From positions 868,001-932,000 of the forward strand of contig CAVQCG010000005.1 of NCBI GenBank assembly GCA_963710975.1: a stretch of 64,000 nt of DNA, given 5' to 3'. The position numbers were made by a program, and so were the translations under genes. The number at the start of each line of letters is the position of its first letter. The first letter of the stretch is position 1. The DNA is from JBBQXH01 sp963710975 (GTDB taxonomy: Bacteria; Actinomycetota; Thermoleophilia; Gaiellales; Gaiellaceae). The notes beneath the pieces were generated by a model that had not been told where the DNA came from, searched no databases, and worked only from the letters and a program-made list of their open reading frames with translations. Positions 26,960 to 34,435 of this stretch are shown here, in pieces.

Positions 26960-27458
26960 GTTCGATCCTGGCGAGTTACTCCGCGTCCTGCAGGCACGGG
27001 CAGTCGACTACATCGTGATCGGAGGGCAGGCGGCGCTCGCCCGCGGCGCGCCCATTCTCACGCGAGATCTCGACATCACGCCGGCCCCTGACGCCGAGAA
27101 CCTCGAACGCCTCGCTGAGGCGCTACACGACGTCGATGCACGGCTGCGTACCTCGAGCGACACGGACGGAATTCCGCTCCCTGTTGATCGAGCGATACTC
27201 AAGACGGCGACGTCGTGGACGCTCACAACACGTGTCGGGGAGCTCGACGTCATGTTCACACCGGCCGGAACCGGCGGTTACGGGGACCTGAAACGGGACG
27301 CCGATCTGTTGGATCTTGGCGATGGACTCGTCGTCCTCGTTGCGTCCCTGCGTGATGTGATCCGATCGAAGGAAGCCGCAGGTCGCGAGAAGGACATCGC
27401 CCAGCTTCCGATCCTTCGGCGTACGCTCGAGGAGATCCGAGCCTCACGCGACGACTGA
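26946..27458 (+). CDS. Nucleotidyltransferase-fold protein (AbiEii/MNT-like), possible toxin
   Basis: 170 residues from GTG 26946. The region YIVIGGQAALARGAPILTRD plus LDI carries the GG...R.T.DLD pattern of the polymerase-beta nucleotidyltransferase fold seen in AbiEii, MenA and DUF6036-like proteins; a third acidic residue may be Asp in GELDVMFTP. The end, LRDVIRSKEAAGREKDIAQL, is typical of the group (Lys/Asp helix). Such proteins transfer nucleotides to tRNA or protein partners. Coupled to the XRE protein; the stop overlaps the convergent amidotransferase by 15 bases. Confidence 0.8.
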   Translation: MRIAEFDPGELLRVLQARAVDYIVIGGQAALARGAPILTRDLDITPAPDAENLERLAEALHDVDARLRTSSDTDGIPLPVDRAILKTATSWTLTTRVGELDVMFTPAGTGGYGDLKRDADLLDLGDGLVVLVASLRDVIRSKEAAGREKDIAQLPILRRTLEEIRASRDD

Positions 27459-28172
27459 TGAGTCAGCGACCTCCCGCCACGCTCGGATGAGTCGTCGCGC
27501 GACCCCATTGACCTCGGGCAGCGCACTGACTACTTCGTCATAGAGGCGCTCGGTCGCGCCGGCGCCGTTCGAAGCCTCGAGCTGAGCCGCAGTCGCCGGA
27601 GAATCGATCCAGCCGCGCACGAGGTCCGGCGTTGCCTCCGCGTGAAACTGAACGCCATAGGCGCGCGCGCCAACCCGGAACGCCTGGTTTGGATACTCGT
27701 CGGATCCGGCGAGAAGCACGGCGTCGGCCGGGAGGTCGAAGCTGTCGCCGTGCCAGTGGAACATCTGAACGGTCTGGCCGAGCGGGCCGAACACCGGATC
27801 GCCGCCCGAGGCAGACGTCATCGCCAGCGGCCTGATCCCCACCTCCGGGCGAGCACCCCGCCAGACGCGCCCGCCGGCCGCGGCCGCGAGCATCTGCGCT
27901 CCGAAGCAGATGCCCCACACCGGCACGTCATCGGTCACCGCCGCCCGCAGAAGCTCGAGCTCGGGTGCAAGCCAGGGAGCATCGCCGTCGTAGACGCTGA
28001 TCGCCGCTCCGAGCGAGATGACAGCGTCGAACCCGTCCAGTCGCTCCGGGACGGACTCTCCGTCGTGAAGCCGAACCCAAGCGGTCTCGTCCCCACGTTC
28101 CGAGAGGACATCGCCGTACGCCCCGAGGCTCGAGTGCGGCGCGTGCTGAAGAACGAGGATGCGACCGGCCAC
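27444..28172 (-). CDS. Class I glutamine amidotransferase-like protein
   Basis: 242 residues from GTG 28172. GRILVLQHAPHSSLGAYGDV starts the fold, the nucleophile elbow is VWGICFGAQMLAAAAGGRVW and the catalytic His/Glu are in YGVQFHAEATPDLV. This is the GMP-synthase-like stand-alone type that cleaves glutamine, gamma-glutamyl compounds or related amides, for example in polyamine catabolism. Without a synthase partner nearby a hydrolase role is likely, which fits the amine and amino-acid theme of the region. Confidence 0.87.
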   Translation of the reverse strand: MAGRILVLQHAPHSSLGAYGDVLSERGDETAWVRLHDGESVPERLDGFDAVISLGAAISVYDGDAPWLAPELELLRAAVTDDVPVWGICFGAQMLAAAAGGRVWRGARPEVGIRPLAMTSASGGDPVFGPLGQTVQMFHWHGDSFDLPADAVLLAGSDEYPNQAFRVGARAYGVQFHAEATPDLVRGWIDSPATAAQLEASNGAGATERLYDEVVSALPEVNGVARRLIRAWREVADSSVVA

Positions 28173-28194
28173 CGCCGGCCATCGTAACGAGGCG

Positions 28195-28410
28195 CTAGCG
28201 AACCGCGGCCCGCCGCAGCGGGCGCTCGTAGCGGCGGCGTTCGACAGGGAGATCACGAAGCTCACGCCGTTCGCGCTCGGTGAGCTCGCTGGACAGCGCC
28301 CAGCCGACGTATCCACAGCGGGGGCAGTGACCCATGCTCATGGCATGGTCACGCGTGCTCGGCATGGCACGCACACGGCCGCACTTGAGACACTCGACGA
28401 GAACTGCCAT
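28195..28410 (-). CDS. Small zinc-ribbon protein
   Basis: 71 residues from ATG 28410. Two CxxC knuckles, VECLKCGRVRA and GHCPRCGYVGW, are 26 residues apart and should bind one zinc. The C-terminal half is a basic helix (ELTERERRELRDLPVERRRY). It lies 22 bases below the amidotransferase start and may share its transcript. Function unknown. Confidence 0.7.
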   Translation of the reverse strand: MAVLVECLKCGRVRAMPSTRDHAMSMGHCPRCGYVGWALSSELTERERRELRDLPVERRRYERPLRRAAVR

Positions 28411-28463
28411 CGATCTCAGCATGCGCCGCGAGAGGGGCGCCGCAACCCCCTCCCGGGTGACTC

Positions 28464-28522
28464 GTAAATACTATTGTTTTATCTGTTATAGTCTTTGCGA
28501 CGCGAGAGACGAAGGAGGTTCG
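28464..28522 (+). promoter_or_regulatory. AT-rich promoter region of the R2lox gene
   Basis: Bases 28464-28497 are strongly AT-rich in a GC-rich setting. TATAGT (28487-28492) is a good -10; no clear -35 is at 17 bp. ACTAT (28470-28474) and ATAGT (28488-28492) form an imperfect dyad spanning the region, which could bind a metal-responsive regulator. AAGGAGG precedes ATG 28523. Confidence 0.4.
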
Positions 28523-29485
28523 ATGGCAGCCACGACCGAGAATTCCGCGCAGTCGAGGTTCCTGCTCACCCCGGAGATGATGTCGGGCGCGATCTACCGC
28601 AAGTACGAGAAAGCGACCCGGAAGTTCTGGGACCCGAAGGAGCTCGACTACTCACAGGACGCTGCCGACTGGAAGCGGATGACCGAGGATCAGCGCAACG
28701 GCATCCTCACGATCACCGTCCGGATCGAAGCGGGAGAGGAGGCCGTTACCGACGAGCTCCTCCCGATGCTCTCCGCCTCCCACGAGCTGGGACGCTTCGA
28801 CTGGGTGATGTTCCTCTCGACCTTCATGCTGGACGAGGCCCGCCACTCGGAGTTCTTCAACATCTGGCACCGTGAGGTGGCCGGGATCACGACAGCAGCG
28901 GAGAAGGCTGCCCACTGGCCGCTCCGAGACCACACCGTCGACCCGAGCGGTCGCTTCCAGGTCGGCGAACCTGTCTACGAGGGCATCCCGAAGTACGGCG
29001 ATGCGCTGATGGCAGCTGTGCAGTCGCGAGACCACGAGGCAATCGAGGCCGGCTTCGTTCGCTTCTCCACCCTCTACAACGCCTGGGTCGAGGGCGTGCT
29101 CACCATGCCGACGTACGAGATCGTGATGGACACGACTGCCGCCTGGGGTGTCCTCCCGACCCTGCAGGCCGGCTTCAAGGGCATCCTCGCCGACGAAGGT
29201 CGTCACATCACCTTCGGGACGGAGTCCTGCCGGATCCTCATCGAGGAGAACCCGGGCTACGAGGCGCTCGTCCACGAGATCATCGACGAGTACCGCGGCA
29301 ACGCGGTGGGCATGCTCGAGTACCAGCGGAACGTTCCCGGGCTCGATCTCGACAAGTACCAGCGCCAGAAGGTGCGCCACTACAAGAACCGCTGCCGCGA
29401 GATGGGGGTCGCCGCGGACGAGACGCTCATCGACCAGATCCTGGATCCGTCGATCGACTTCGTCACCGGCGTCCAGGCCGGGTAG
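28523..29485 (+). CDS. R2-like ligand-binding oxidase (R2lox), Mn/Fe ferritin-like protein
   Basis: 320 residues of the ribonucleotide-reductase R2 fold but of the R2lox group (as Rv0233 of Mycobacterium tuberculosis). Dimetal ligands are in order: Glu of RIEAGEEAVTDE, Glu and His of DEARHSEFFN, a Glu in the WVEGVLTMPTYE helix, Glu and His of DEGRHITFG. These enzymes assemble a Mn/Fe centre, form a Tyr-Val crosslink and bind a fatty acid; the physiological reaction is unknown. No large R1 subunit is nearby, which argues against a true reductase. The next small gene starts on the base after its stop. Confidence 0.88.
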   Translation: MAATTENSAQSRFLLTPEMMSGAIYRKYEKATRKFWDPKELDYSQDAADWKRMTEDQRNGILTITVRIEAGEEAVTDELLPMLSASHELGRFDWVMFLSTFMLDEARHSEFFNIWHREVAGITTAAEKAAHWPLRDHTVDPSGRFQVGEPVYEGIPKYGDALMAAVQSRDHEAIEAGFVRFSTLYNAWVEGVLTMPTYEIVMDTTAAWGVLPTLQAGFKGILADEGRHITFGTESCRILIEENPGYEALVHEIIDEYRGNAVGMLEYQRNVPGLDLDKYQRQKVRHYKNRCREMGVAADETLIDQILDPSIDFVTGVQAG

Positions 29486-29665
29486 GTGAGTGCCGTGAAG
29501 CGATGGGAGTGCATGGAAGCAGGCTGTTCTGCGGTCGTTACCGCGGCGGACGAAGACGAGCTCGTCGAGAGGGTCAACGCACACGTCAGCGAGGCGCACG
29601 ACTCCTACGAGCTCGAGGACGTCATCCTCGCCGACGCCGTGGAGGTCGATGACGGCGGCGACTGA
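29486..29665 (+). CDS. DUF1059-like small Cys/His protein
   Basis: 59 residues, GTG start directly after the R2lox stop and a 17-base overlap with the next gene. WECMEAGCSAVVTAADEDEL, then VERVNAHVSEAHD, keeps the two Cys and two His spacing of DUF1059 proteins, a probable metal site. It is short and easy to miss, but the overlaps on both sides show it belongs to the operon R2lox - DUF1059 - GntR. Confidence 0.75.
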   Translation: MSAVKRWECMEAGCSAVVTAADEDELVERVNAHVSEAHDSYELEDVILADAVEVDDGGD

Positions 29666-30401
29666 CGCATCCGACGAACTCGTCCGGAGTCTGGTCGAGC
29701 GCACCGTCTTCACACCGGTCAGGCAGGGAAGCACGGTTGCCGAGACAGTCGCACGCCTCGGACAGGCGATCGGGATGGGCCTCCTGCGCCCCGGCGATCG
29801 CCTGCCGCCCGAGACGCGCCTGGCCGAGGATCTCAGCATCTCGCCGGTGACCCTGCGAAGCGCGCTGGCGATCCTTCGCGGGGCCGGGTTGATCGAGACG
29901 CAACGAGGACGGGTTGGCGGTACGTTCGTGTCGGAGAACGCGGACGGCGCATCCTTCGTCGCAGACCGGACGCTCCCCACCGAGGCTGAGCTGCGAGACC
30001 TCGGTGACTTCCGCCTGGTGGTCGAAGGCGGGGCTGCCGCGCTCGCAGCCAGCCGAGCGACCCCTGCACAGATCGACGGGCTCGAGCGGCTCGCCGTCGA
30101 GATGGAGCACCTGCGGGAGTTCGCCGGCTGGAGTGACCGCGATACCGTCTTTCACCTCCTCGTCGCGGATGCCTCGGGGTCGCAGCGCATCGTCGAGCAG
30201 GTCGCTCAGATCCGGGCCGAGGTCTATCGGGTCTCCCAGCTCCTGCCGACACCGGAGCCCGTTCTCGAGCTCGCGAACCGGGAGCACCGCCAGATCGTCC
30301 GCGAGGTCGCCGCCCGCAAGCCCGATCGTGCGCGGAAGGCAATGGCTGCACACGTCGAATCGACGCTCGGCCTCTGGCTCGGCCTCGGGCTCGTCGCGTA
30401 G
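29649..30401 (+). CDS. GntR-family (FadR/FCD) transcriptional regulator
   Basis: 250 residues. Winged HTH: VARLGQAIGMGLLRPGDRLP, PETRLAEDLSISPVTLRSAL, GAGLIETQRGRVGGTFV. The all-helical FCD domain follows, with metal-binding candidates in the Asp of LGDFRLVVEGGAA, the His of DTVFHLLVADASG and the His of LANREHRQIV and KAMAAHVES. FCD regulators sense organic or fatty acids. As the last gene of the R2lox operon it may regulate R2lox in response to its lipid-like ligand, which is a guess. Confidence 0.88.
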   Translation: MTAATDASDELVRSLVERTVFTPVRQGSTVAETVARLGQAIGMGLLRPGDRLPPETRLAEDLSISPVTLRSALAILRGAGLIETQRGRVGGTFVSENADGASFVADRTLPTEAELRDLGDFRLVVEGGAAALAASRATPAQIDGLERLAVEMEHLREFAGWSDRDTVFHLLVADASGSQRIVEQVAQIRAEVYRVSQLLPTPEPVLELANREHRQIVREVAARKPDRARKAMAAHVESTLGLWLGLGLVA

Positions 30402-30519
30402 AGCTCTCGCTTTCGGGCCTCCGCACGACCGCCGGGTTGACTCCCGAGCGGGGCTCTTGTACCTTCTCGCGCAAGAGAGGGAGACCGATCGGTCACACGA
30501 GCCAAGGAGGGCACACACG

Positions 30520-31704
30520 ATGGCGTACGATCCCCGGACCGACACAGGAATTCCCACGGAACCGGTTGGGTCTCTGCCGCGGCCGGCCAAGCTCCAGGCC
30601 GCCTACGCAGACTATGACGCCGGGACGATCACCAAGGATCAGCTCGAAGCCGAGCAGGACGAGGCCGTCGAGGACTCGATCACCCGCATGGAGGCCACGG
30701 GGTCGCCGATCGTCTCCGACGGAGAGCAGCGCTGGTCGAGCTTCGCGACGTACCCGATCACCGACACGCTCGCCGGCACCGGGCTCGCCGACAACCTCGG
30801 CGGAGGCGGCCAGTACTTCGCGATCTTCGCGGACGGGCACAACCGGCAGCTGCCCCGCCTGACCGGCGGCCCGTTCCGCTACAAGACCTTCGCGGCCGAC
30901 ACGCTGGCGAAGTCGATCAAGTACGCGAGCAAGCCGATGAAGCAGGCGGTCATCGCGCCGTCGATGCTCGCCCTCCTGTACCCGCTGAACGAGGAGGTGC
31001 CAGGCTATTCGCGGGAGGCGTTCGAGGAGGACCTCACCAACGAGTGCGAGAAGGACATCCGCAGGGCGTTCGAGGCCGGAGCTGCGAGGGTGTCGATCGA
31101 CTTCACGGAAGGCCGGCTCGCAACCAGAGCCGATCCCCGCAACCCATGGACCGGCGCCGGCATGTTGCCGCATTTCATCGAGCTCAACAACCGTGTCATC
31201 GACCGCTTCACACCTGAGGAGCGCACGAGGATCGGCGTCCACACGTGTCCCGGTGGCGACCGTGACTCGGTGCACAGCGCGGACGTCCCCTACAGCGATC
31301 TGCTCCCGCACATGTTCAAGATGAACGCGGGGTACTTCCTGATCCAGCTTGCGAGCGAGCGAGACCGGGACGCGGTGTACAAGCAGATCGGCGACCACAG
31401 CCGCGAGGATGCAAACGGGATCCCGCAGATCTGCTACGTCGGAGTAACGGTGACCCAGAGCCCCCGCCCCGAGAGCGCGCAGGAGATCTGCGACCAGCTT
31501 GTACGGGCAGCCGACTTCATCCCGAAGGAGCGGCTCGGCTCGACGGACGACTGCGGCTTCTCGCCGTTCTCGATCGACGAGAAGCCGAACCACGGCTCTC
31601 CTGACTTCGCCCGCGACGTGGCGTTCGAGAAGATCGCGAACCGGGTGGAGGGAACGAGGATGGCCGCGGAGCGGCTCGGCGTGGAAGCGCCCGTCGCCGC
31701 GTAG
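30520..31704 (+). CDS. Cobalamin-independent methionine synthase-like methyltransferase (MetE C-terminal type)
   Basis: 394 residues behind AAGGAGG, about half the length of true MetE, containing only the catalytic barrel: GIPTEPVGSLPRPAKLQAAY, then the zinc ligands His and Cys of GVHTCPGGDRDS, a Glu in the following strands and the final Cys of GSTDDCGFSPFS. Stand-alone proteins of this kind often use methylated compounds other than methyltetrahydrofolate, or act in degradation of plant methyl donors. A betaine-type homocysteine methyltransferase is encoded at 9269, so the two may serve different donors. Confidence 0.85.
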   Translation: MAYDPRTDTGIPTEPVGSLPRPAKLQAAYADYDAGTITKDQLEAEQDEAVEDSITRMEATGSPIVSDGEQRWSSFATYPITDTLAGTGLADNLGGGGQYFAIFADGHNRQLPRLTGGPFRYKTFAADTLAKSIKYASKPMKQAVIAPSMLALLYPLNEEVPGYSREAFEEDLTNECEKDIRRAFEAGAARVSIDFTEGRLATRADPRNPWTGAGMLPHFIELNNRVIDRFTPEERTRIGVHTCPGGDRDSVHSADVPYSDLLPHMFKMNAGYFLIQLASERDRDAVYKQIGDHSREDANGIPQICYVGVTVTQSPRPESAQEICDQLVRAADFIPKERLGSTDDCGFSPFSIDEKPNHGSPDFARDVAFEKIANRVEGTRMAAERLGVEAPVAA

Positions 31705-31722
31705 ATCGAACCCGGTGGGTGG

Positions 31723-31760
31723 AGGCCCCGGAGGCCGGAGGTACGCGACTTCCGGGGCTT
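31723..31760 (+). terminator. Hairpin after the MetE-like gene
   Basis: AGGCCCCGGA (31723-31732) pairs with TCCGGGGCTT (31751-31760), ten pairs with one G-U, loop 18. It starts 19 bases after the stop. Its position suggests the next coding region begins at TTG 31779 and not at the earlier ATG 31719. Confidence 0.5.
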
Positions 31761-31778
31761 GCCCGCCCGTCACGAGCC

Positions 31779-32738
31779 TTGGACACCGTCGATGCCACTG
31801 CCTACCTCGCGCCGTTCGGGCAGTGTCGCGTGCGACGCCCGATCCGACTCGAGCTGACCGACGACACCTATCCGCTCGAGCCCTCGCCCGAGCAGTCCTG
31901 GCTCCCGATCGCGTTCCGAGCGTTCGCACGGCTGGCCGGCCGTGCCGCGGTTCGAGATGTGCTGATCGTCGGCACGGGTAACGGCCTCGACGCGCTTGGA
32001 GCCGTGGAGATCTTCGGCCCCCGTATGCTCGCGGTCACCGATCTCACGCAGGAGAGCCTGTTCGTCGCCCGCGAGAACGTCCTCTCCCATCTCGTCGACG
32101 TAGAGGAGATCGAGCTCAGCTTCCACGCCGGCGACCTTCTCTCGTGCCTGCCTGCTGAGTCCCGTTTCGACGTCGTCTACGAGAATCTCCCGAACATCCC
32201 GGCCACGGCCGAGGTGGAGCTCACACTCGGGACGAACAGCGGCAGGTTCTACGACGCGACAGGCGTGACGGTTCCGCCGCCCTTCGACGACTATCTCCTC
32301 GCGCTCCACTACCGGTGCCTGTGCGCATCCCGACGACACATGCGAGCCGGCGGCGGAGTCCTGACCGCGATCGGGGGGCGAATGCCGACCACGGTCGCAT
32401 TCGACCTACACCGCGCCTGCGGTTACCTCCCGGAGCTGCTCGCCTTCGACGTGAAGCTGCAGGTCGAGCCTCGGCTCGTGCTGCCGGGGTACCGGTGCGC
32501 CGAAGAGCAGCAGGGCATCGAGTTCAGGTTCTACGCCCCGGAGGCTGTCGGGGTCGTGGCCGAAGCCCGCCGCTCAGGGCTCGACGGTCCGGAGCTCGCC
32601 GACTCGGTCGACGACGACCTCGGCCGCCTGTCGATGTCCGCGCGCGAGGCGGATGAACGCGCTCGTCGGGGACACCAGGTCGCCCACTCCGTGCTGATGA
32701 TTCTCGGGGTGCAACCACGAACGAACGCCCACGCCTGA
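31779..32738 (+). CDS. SAM-dependent methyltransferase-like protein (HemK-type fold)
   Basis: 319 residues from TTG 31779 (ATG 31719 is possible but lies before a terminator-like hairpin). The SAM-binding loop is VLIVGTGNGLDALGAVEIFG and the acidic strand end is MLAVTDLTQE; FDVVYENLPNIP stands where N6- or glutamine-methyltransferases have NPPY, here NLPN, so the amide-binding motif is altered. The middle, PPPFDDYLLALHYRCLCASR, is unusual. Substrate unknown; protein or small-molecule methylation is possible. Confidence 0.65.
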   Translation: MDTVDATAYLAPFGQCRVRRPIRLELTDDTYPLEPSPEQSWLPIAFRAFARLAGRAAVRDVLIVGTGNGLDALGAVEIFGPRMLAVTDLTQESLFVARENVLSHLVDVEEIELSFHAGDLLSCLPAESRFDVVYENLPNIPATAEVELTLGTNSGRFYDATGVTVPPPFDDYLLALHYRCLCASRRHMRAGGGVLTAIGGRMPTTVAFDLHRACGYLPELLAFDVKLQVEPRLVLPGYRCAEEQQGIEFRFYAPEAVGVVAEARRSGLDGPELADSVDDDLGRLSMSAREADERARRGHQVAHSVLMILGVQPRTNAHA

Positions 32739-32820
32739 GCACCAACGCGGGGACATGTAGGTTTCTCACTCAGACACGCTGGACATCGGTTTCTGGTGAC
32801 ACGAGCAAGGAGGGCATGTG

Positions 32821-33330
32821 ATGACCCCCGGCGGCACAGATCGAAGCCCGATCGCCCTGCAGCCCGACGAGGGCGAGGCGCTCTGGTTTCTCGGGTTCCT
32901 CGTCACGATCAAGGCGTCGGCTGAGAGAACCGGCGGTCAGGTCGCGGTGGTCGACCATCGCGGGGCCCAGGGCATGGGAACGCCGCTCCACGTGCACCGC
33001 CGGGAGGACGAATGGTTCTACGTCACGGAGGGCGAGCTGACCTTCTGGGTCGACGGAGATGTGATCACGGCGCCTGCCGGGTCGTTCGTCTACGGTCCGC
33101 GAGACGTCCCACACACGTTCACCGTGACCTCGCCCGAGGCGCGGTTTCTCCTCGTGGCCGAGCCCGCCGGCTTCGAGTCATTCATTCGTACGCTCGCCGT
33201 GCCGGCCGAGTCCCTGACGCTGCCGCCGCCCCCGAGCGAGCCGCCCGACCTCGAGAAGCTGGTGGCCGTTGCAGCGGAGTACGGAATCGAGATCCTCGGT
33301 CCGCCCGGCATCCCTTCCGACGAGGGTTAG
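32821..33330 (+). CDS. Cupin-domain protein (quercetin-dioxygenase-like)
   Basis: 169 residues from ATG 32821 behind AAGGAGG. Cupin motif 1 is GTPLHVHRREDEWFYVTEGE and motif 2 is PAGSFVYGPRDVPHTFTV, giving the full 3-His/1-Glu metal site. The C-terminal 50 residues are Pro-rich then helical. Monocupins of this kind act as dioxygenases or isomerases. It overlaps the convergent VOC gene by four bases at the stops. Confidence 0.85.
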   Translation: MTPGGTDRSPIALQPDEGEALWFLGFLVTIKASAERTGGQVAVVDHRGAQGMGTPLHVHRREDEWFYVTEGELTFWVDGDVITAPAGSFVYGPRDVPHTFTVTSPEARFLLVAEPAGFESFIRTLAVPAESLTLPPPPSEPPDLEKLVAVAAEYGIEILGPPGIPSDEG

Positions 33331-33689
33331 GGGCCGGTCTCTGGTTCCCAGGAGTACTCGGCGACATAGCCGTCGGGGTCACGACACTTGACGCTCACGT
33401 AGTCCGGCTCGTCCCACTCCTCGACGATCGGGATCCCGTCAGCGCGCAGGCGCTCTGCAAATGCTCGGACGGTAGCGGCATCGGGTGCGCCAACCCCGAA
33501 GTGGAAGAAGCGTGGCAACACGATCGGGTCGTCGACCTGACCAAGGGCGAGGGCGAATCCACCAATGTTGTAGAGCATGAGCGTGCCGTCTGGATACCGG
33601 CGCGGCGGCTCCGCGTCGAACCCAAAGTACGTCTCGTAGAAGCGGCGAGACCGTTCCTGGTCGCTCACCGCCAGTGCGAGATGATCCAC
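33327..33689 (-). CDS. VOC (glyoxalase/bleomycin-resistance) family protein
   Basis: 120 residues: MDHLALAVSDQERSRRFYET, FFHFGVGAPDAATVRAFAER and VSVKCRDPDGYVAEYSWEP give the two beta-alpha-beta-beta-beta modules. Likely metal ligands are the first His, the His of FHFGV and the Glu of VAEYSW. It could be a lyase, isomerase or binding protein. It follows two small genes on the same strand, 9 bases away. Confidence 0.85.
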   Translation of the reverse strand: MDHLALAVSDQERSRRFYETYFGFDAEPPRRYPDGTLMLYNIGGFALALGQVDDPIVLPRFFHFGVGAPDAATVRAFAERLRADGIPIVEEWDEPDYVSVKCRDPDGYVAEYSWEPETGP

Positions 33690-33698
33690 GCCAAGATC

Positions 33699-33833
33699 CT
33701 ATTCGCCCGCCCGTTCGTCCGAGTCCTCCTTCTCGCGCCGCGCCTCCTCGTCTCTGCGCTTCTGCTCCTCGAGGTCACGCTTGATTCGCTCGATCTCCTC
33801 GGGCGTCATCGGCTCCTGCTGCATCGTCGTCAT
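33699..33833 (-). CDS. 44-residue charged coiled-coil protein
   Basis: From ATG 33833 behind GGAAGGAGGAGC: MTTMQQEPMTPEEIERIKRD then an almost pure Glu/Lys/Arg/Asp helix. It overlaps the upstream gene by four bases (ATGA), which supports real translation. Function unknown. Confidence 0.6.
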   Translation of the reverse strand: MTTMQQEPMTPEEIERIKRDLEEQKRRDEEARREKEDSDERAGE

Positions 33834-34378
33834 CGCTCCTCCTTCCTCACGGTCTCTGCTCCAAGACCCGCCGGAACCATGGTGTAGGCGGTCCAACGAA
33901 GCGCACGCCGTCGTGGGCGGTCGGCCGAAGCGACCATGCACTCGATCCGGTACGCGAGCCACTCCTCGTCGTCCTCGGGTGGCACTGGAACCAGCACCTC
34001 GTCGGATATGACCTCCTGCGCCTCGACCCATTCGTGGTGCTGGAAGATCGGCACGACTTTCAGCGGGTCGCCCCAGTCGAGGCTCGCTGCCGAATTCCAG
34101 GTCGAGCGCCGCACGCCGTAGACGTAGACCACCTTGACGACGTCTGAGAGCGGGATCTTCGACGCACCGGTGTTGCGAAGCTCAACGGTCACGTCGAGCG
34201 CTCTCGCGTCGTCGCCGGCAAGAAGCGTGGCGCTCAGCCCGGTCTCCATGCGGTATGCGAAGGTGCGACCCTTTGCGAACTTGAAGTACGCCCACGAGCC
34301 GCCGACGACGATCGCCGCGATGTTGACGACGGCCGCGAGGCCTCCGACCGAGTCGACCCAAGACGTGGCAACGGTCAC
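33830..34378 (-). CDS. Membrane-anchored protein, function unknown
   Basis: 182 residues. One N-terminal helix (LAAVVNIAAIVVGGSWAYFKFA) is followed by a soluble beta-rich domain containing LDVTVELRNTGASKIPLSDV and a Trp/Glu-rich middle. This layout is common in actinobacterial proteins of unknown role. It starts an operon of three small genes (with the coiled-coil and VOC proteins). No catalytic motif was seen. Confidence 0.65.
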   Translation of the reverse strand: MTVATSWVDSVGGLAAVVNIAAIVVGGSWAYFKFAKGRTFAYRMETGLSATLLAGDDARALDVTVELRNTGASKIPLSDVVKVVYVYGVRRSTWNSAASLDWGDPLKVVPIFQHHEWVEAQEVISDEVLVPVPPEDDEEWLAYRIECMVASADRPRRRALRWTAYTMVPAGLGAETVRKEER

Positions 34379-34413
34379 CCGCCAAGGATGATCCCCACAG
34401 GCGGCTGCTGGTA

Positions 34414-34427
34414 CCCCCGCTCGGGGG
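34414..34427 (-). terminator. GC hairpin downstream of the M20 peptidase gene
   Basis: CCCCC (34414-34418), a GCTC loop and GGGGG (34423-34427), nine bases past the peptidase stop codon on the minus strand. Short stem without a U tract. Confidence 0.35.
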
Positions 34428-34435
34428 CCTGGGAA

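Noticed and set aside
28523..29485. Ribonucleotide reductase beta subunit
   Set aside because: Sequence layout follows the R2lox group and no large-subunit gene is nearby.
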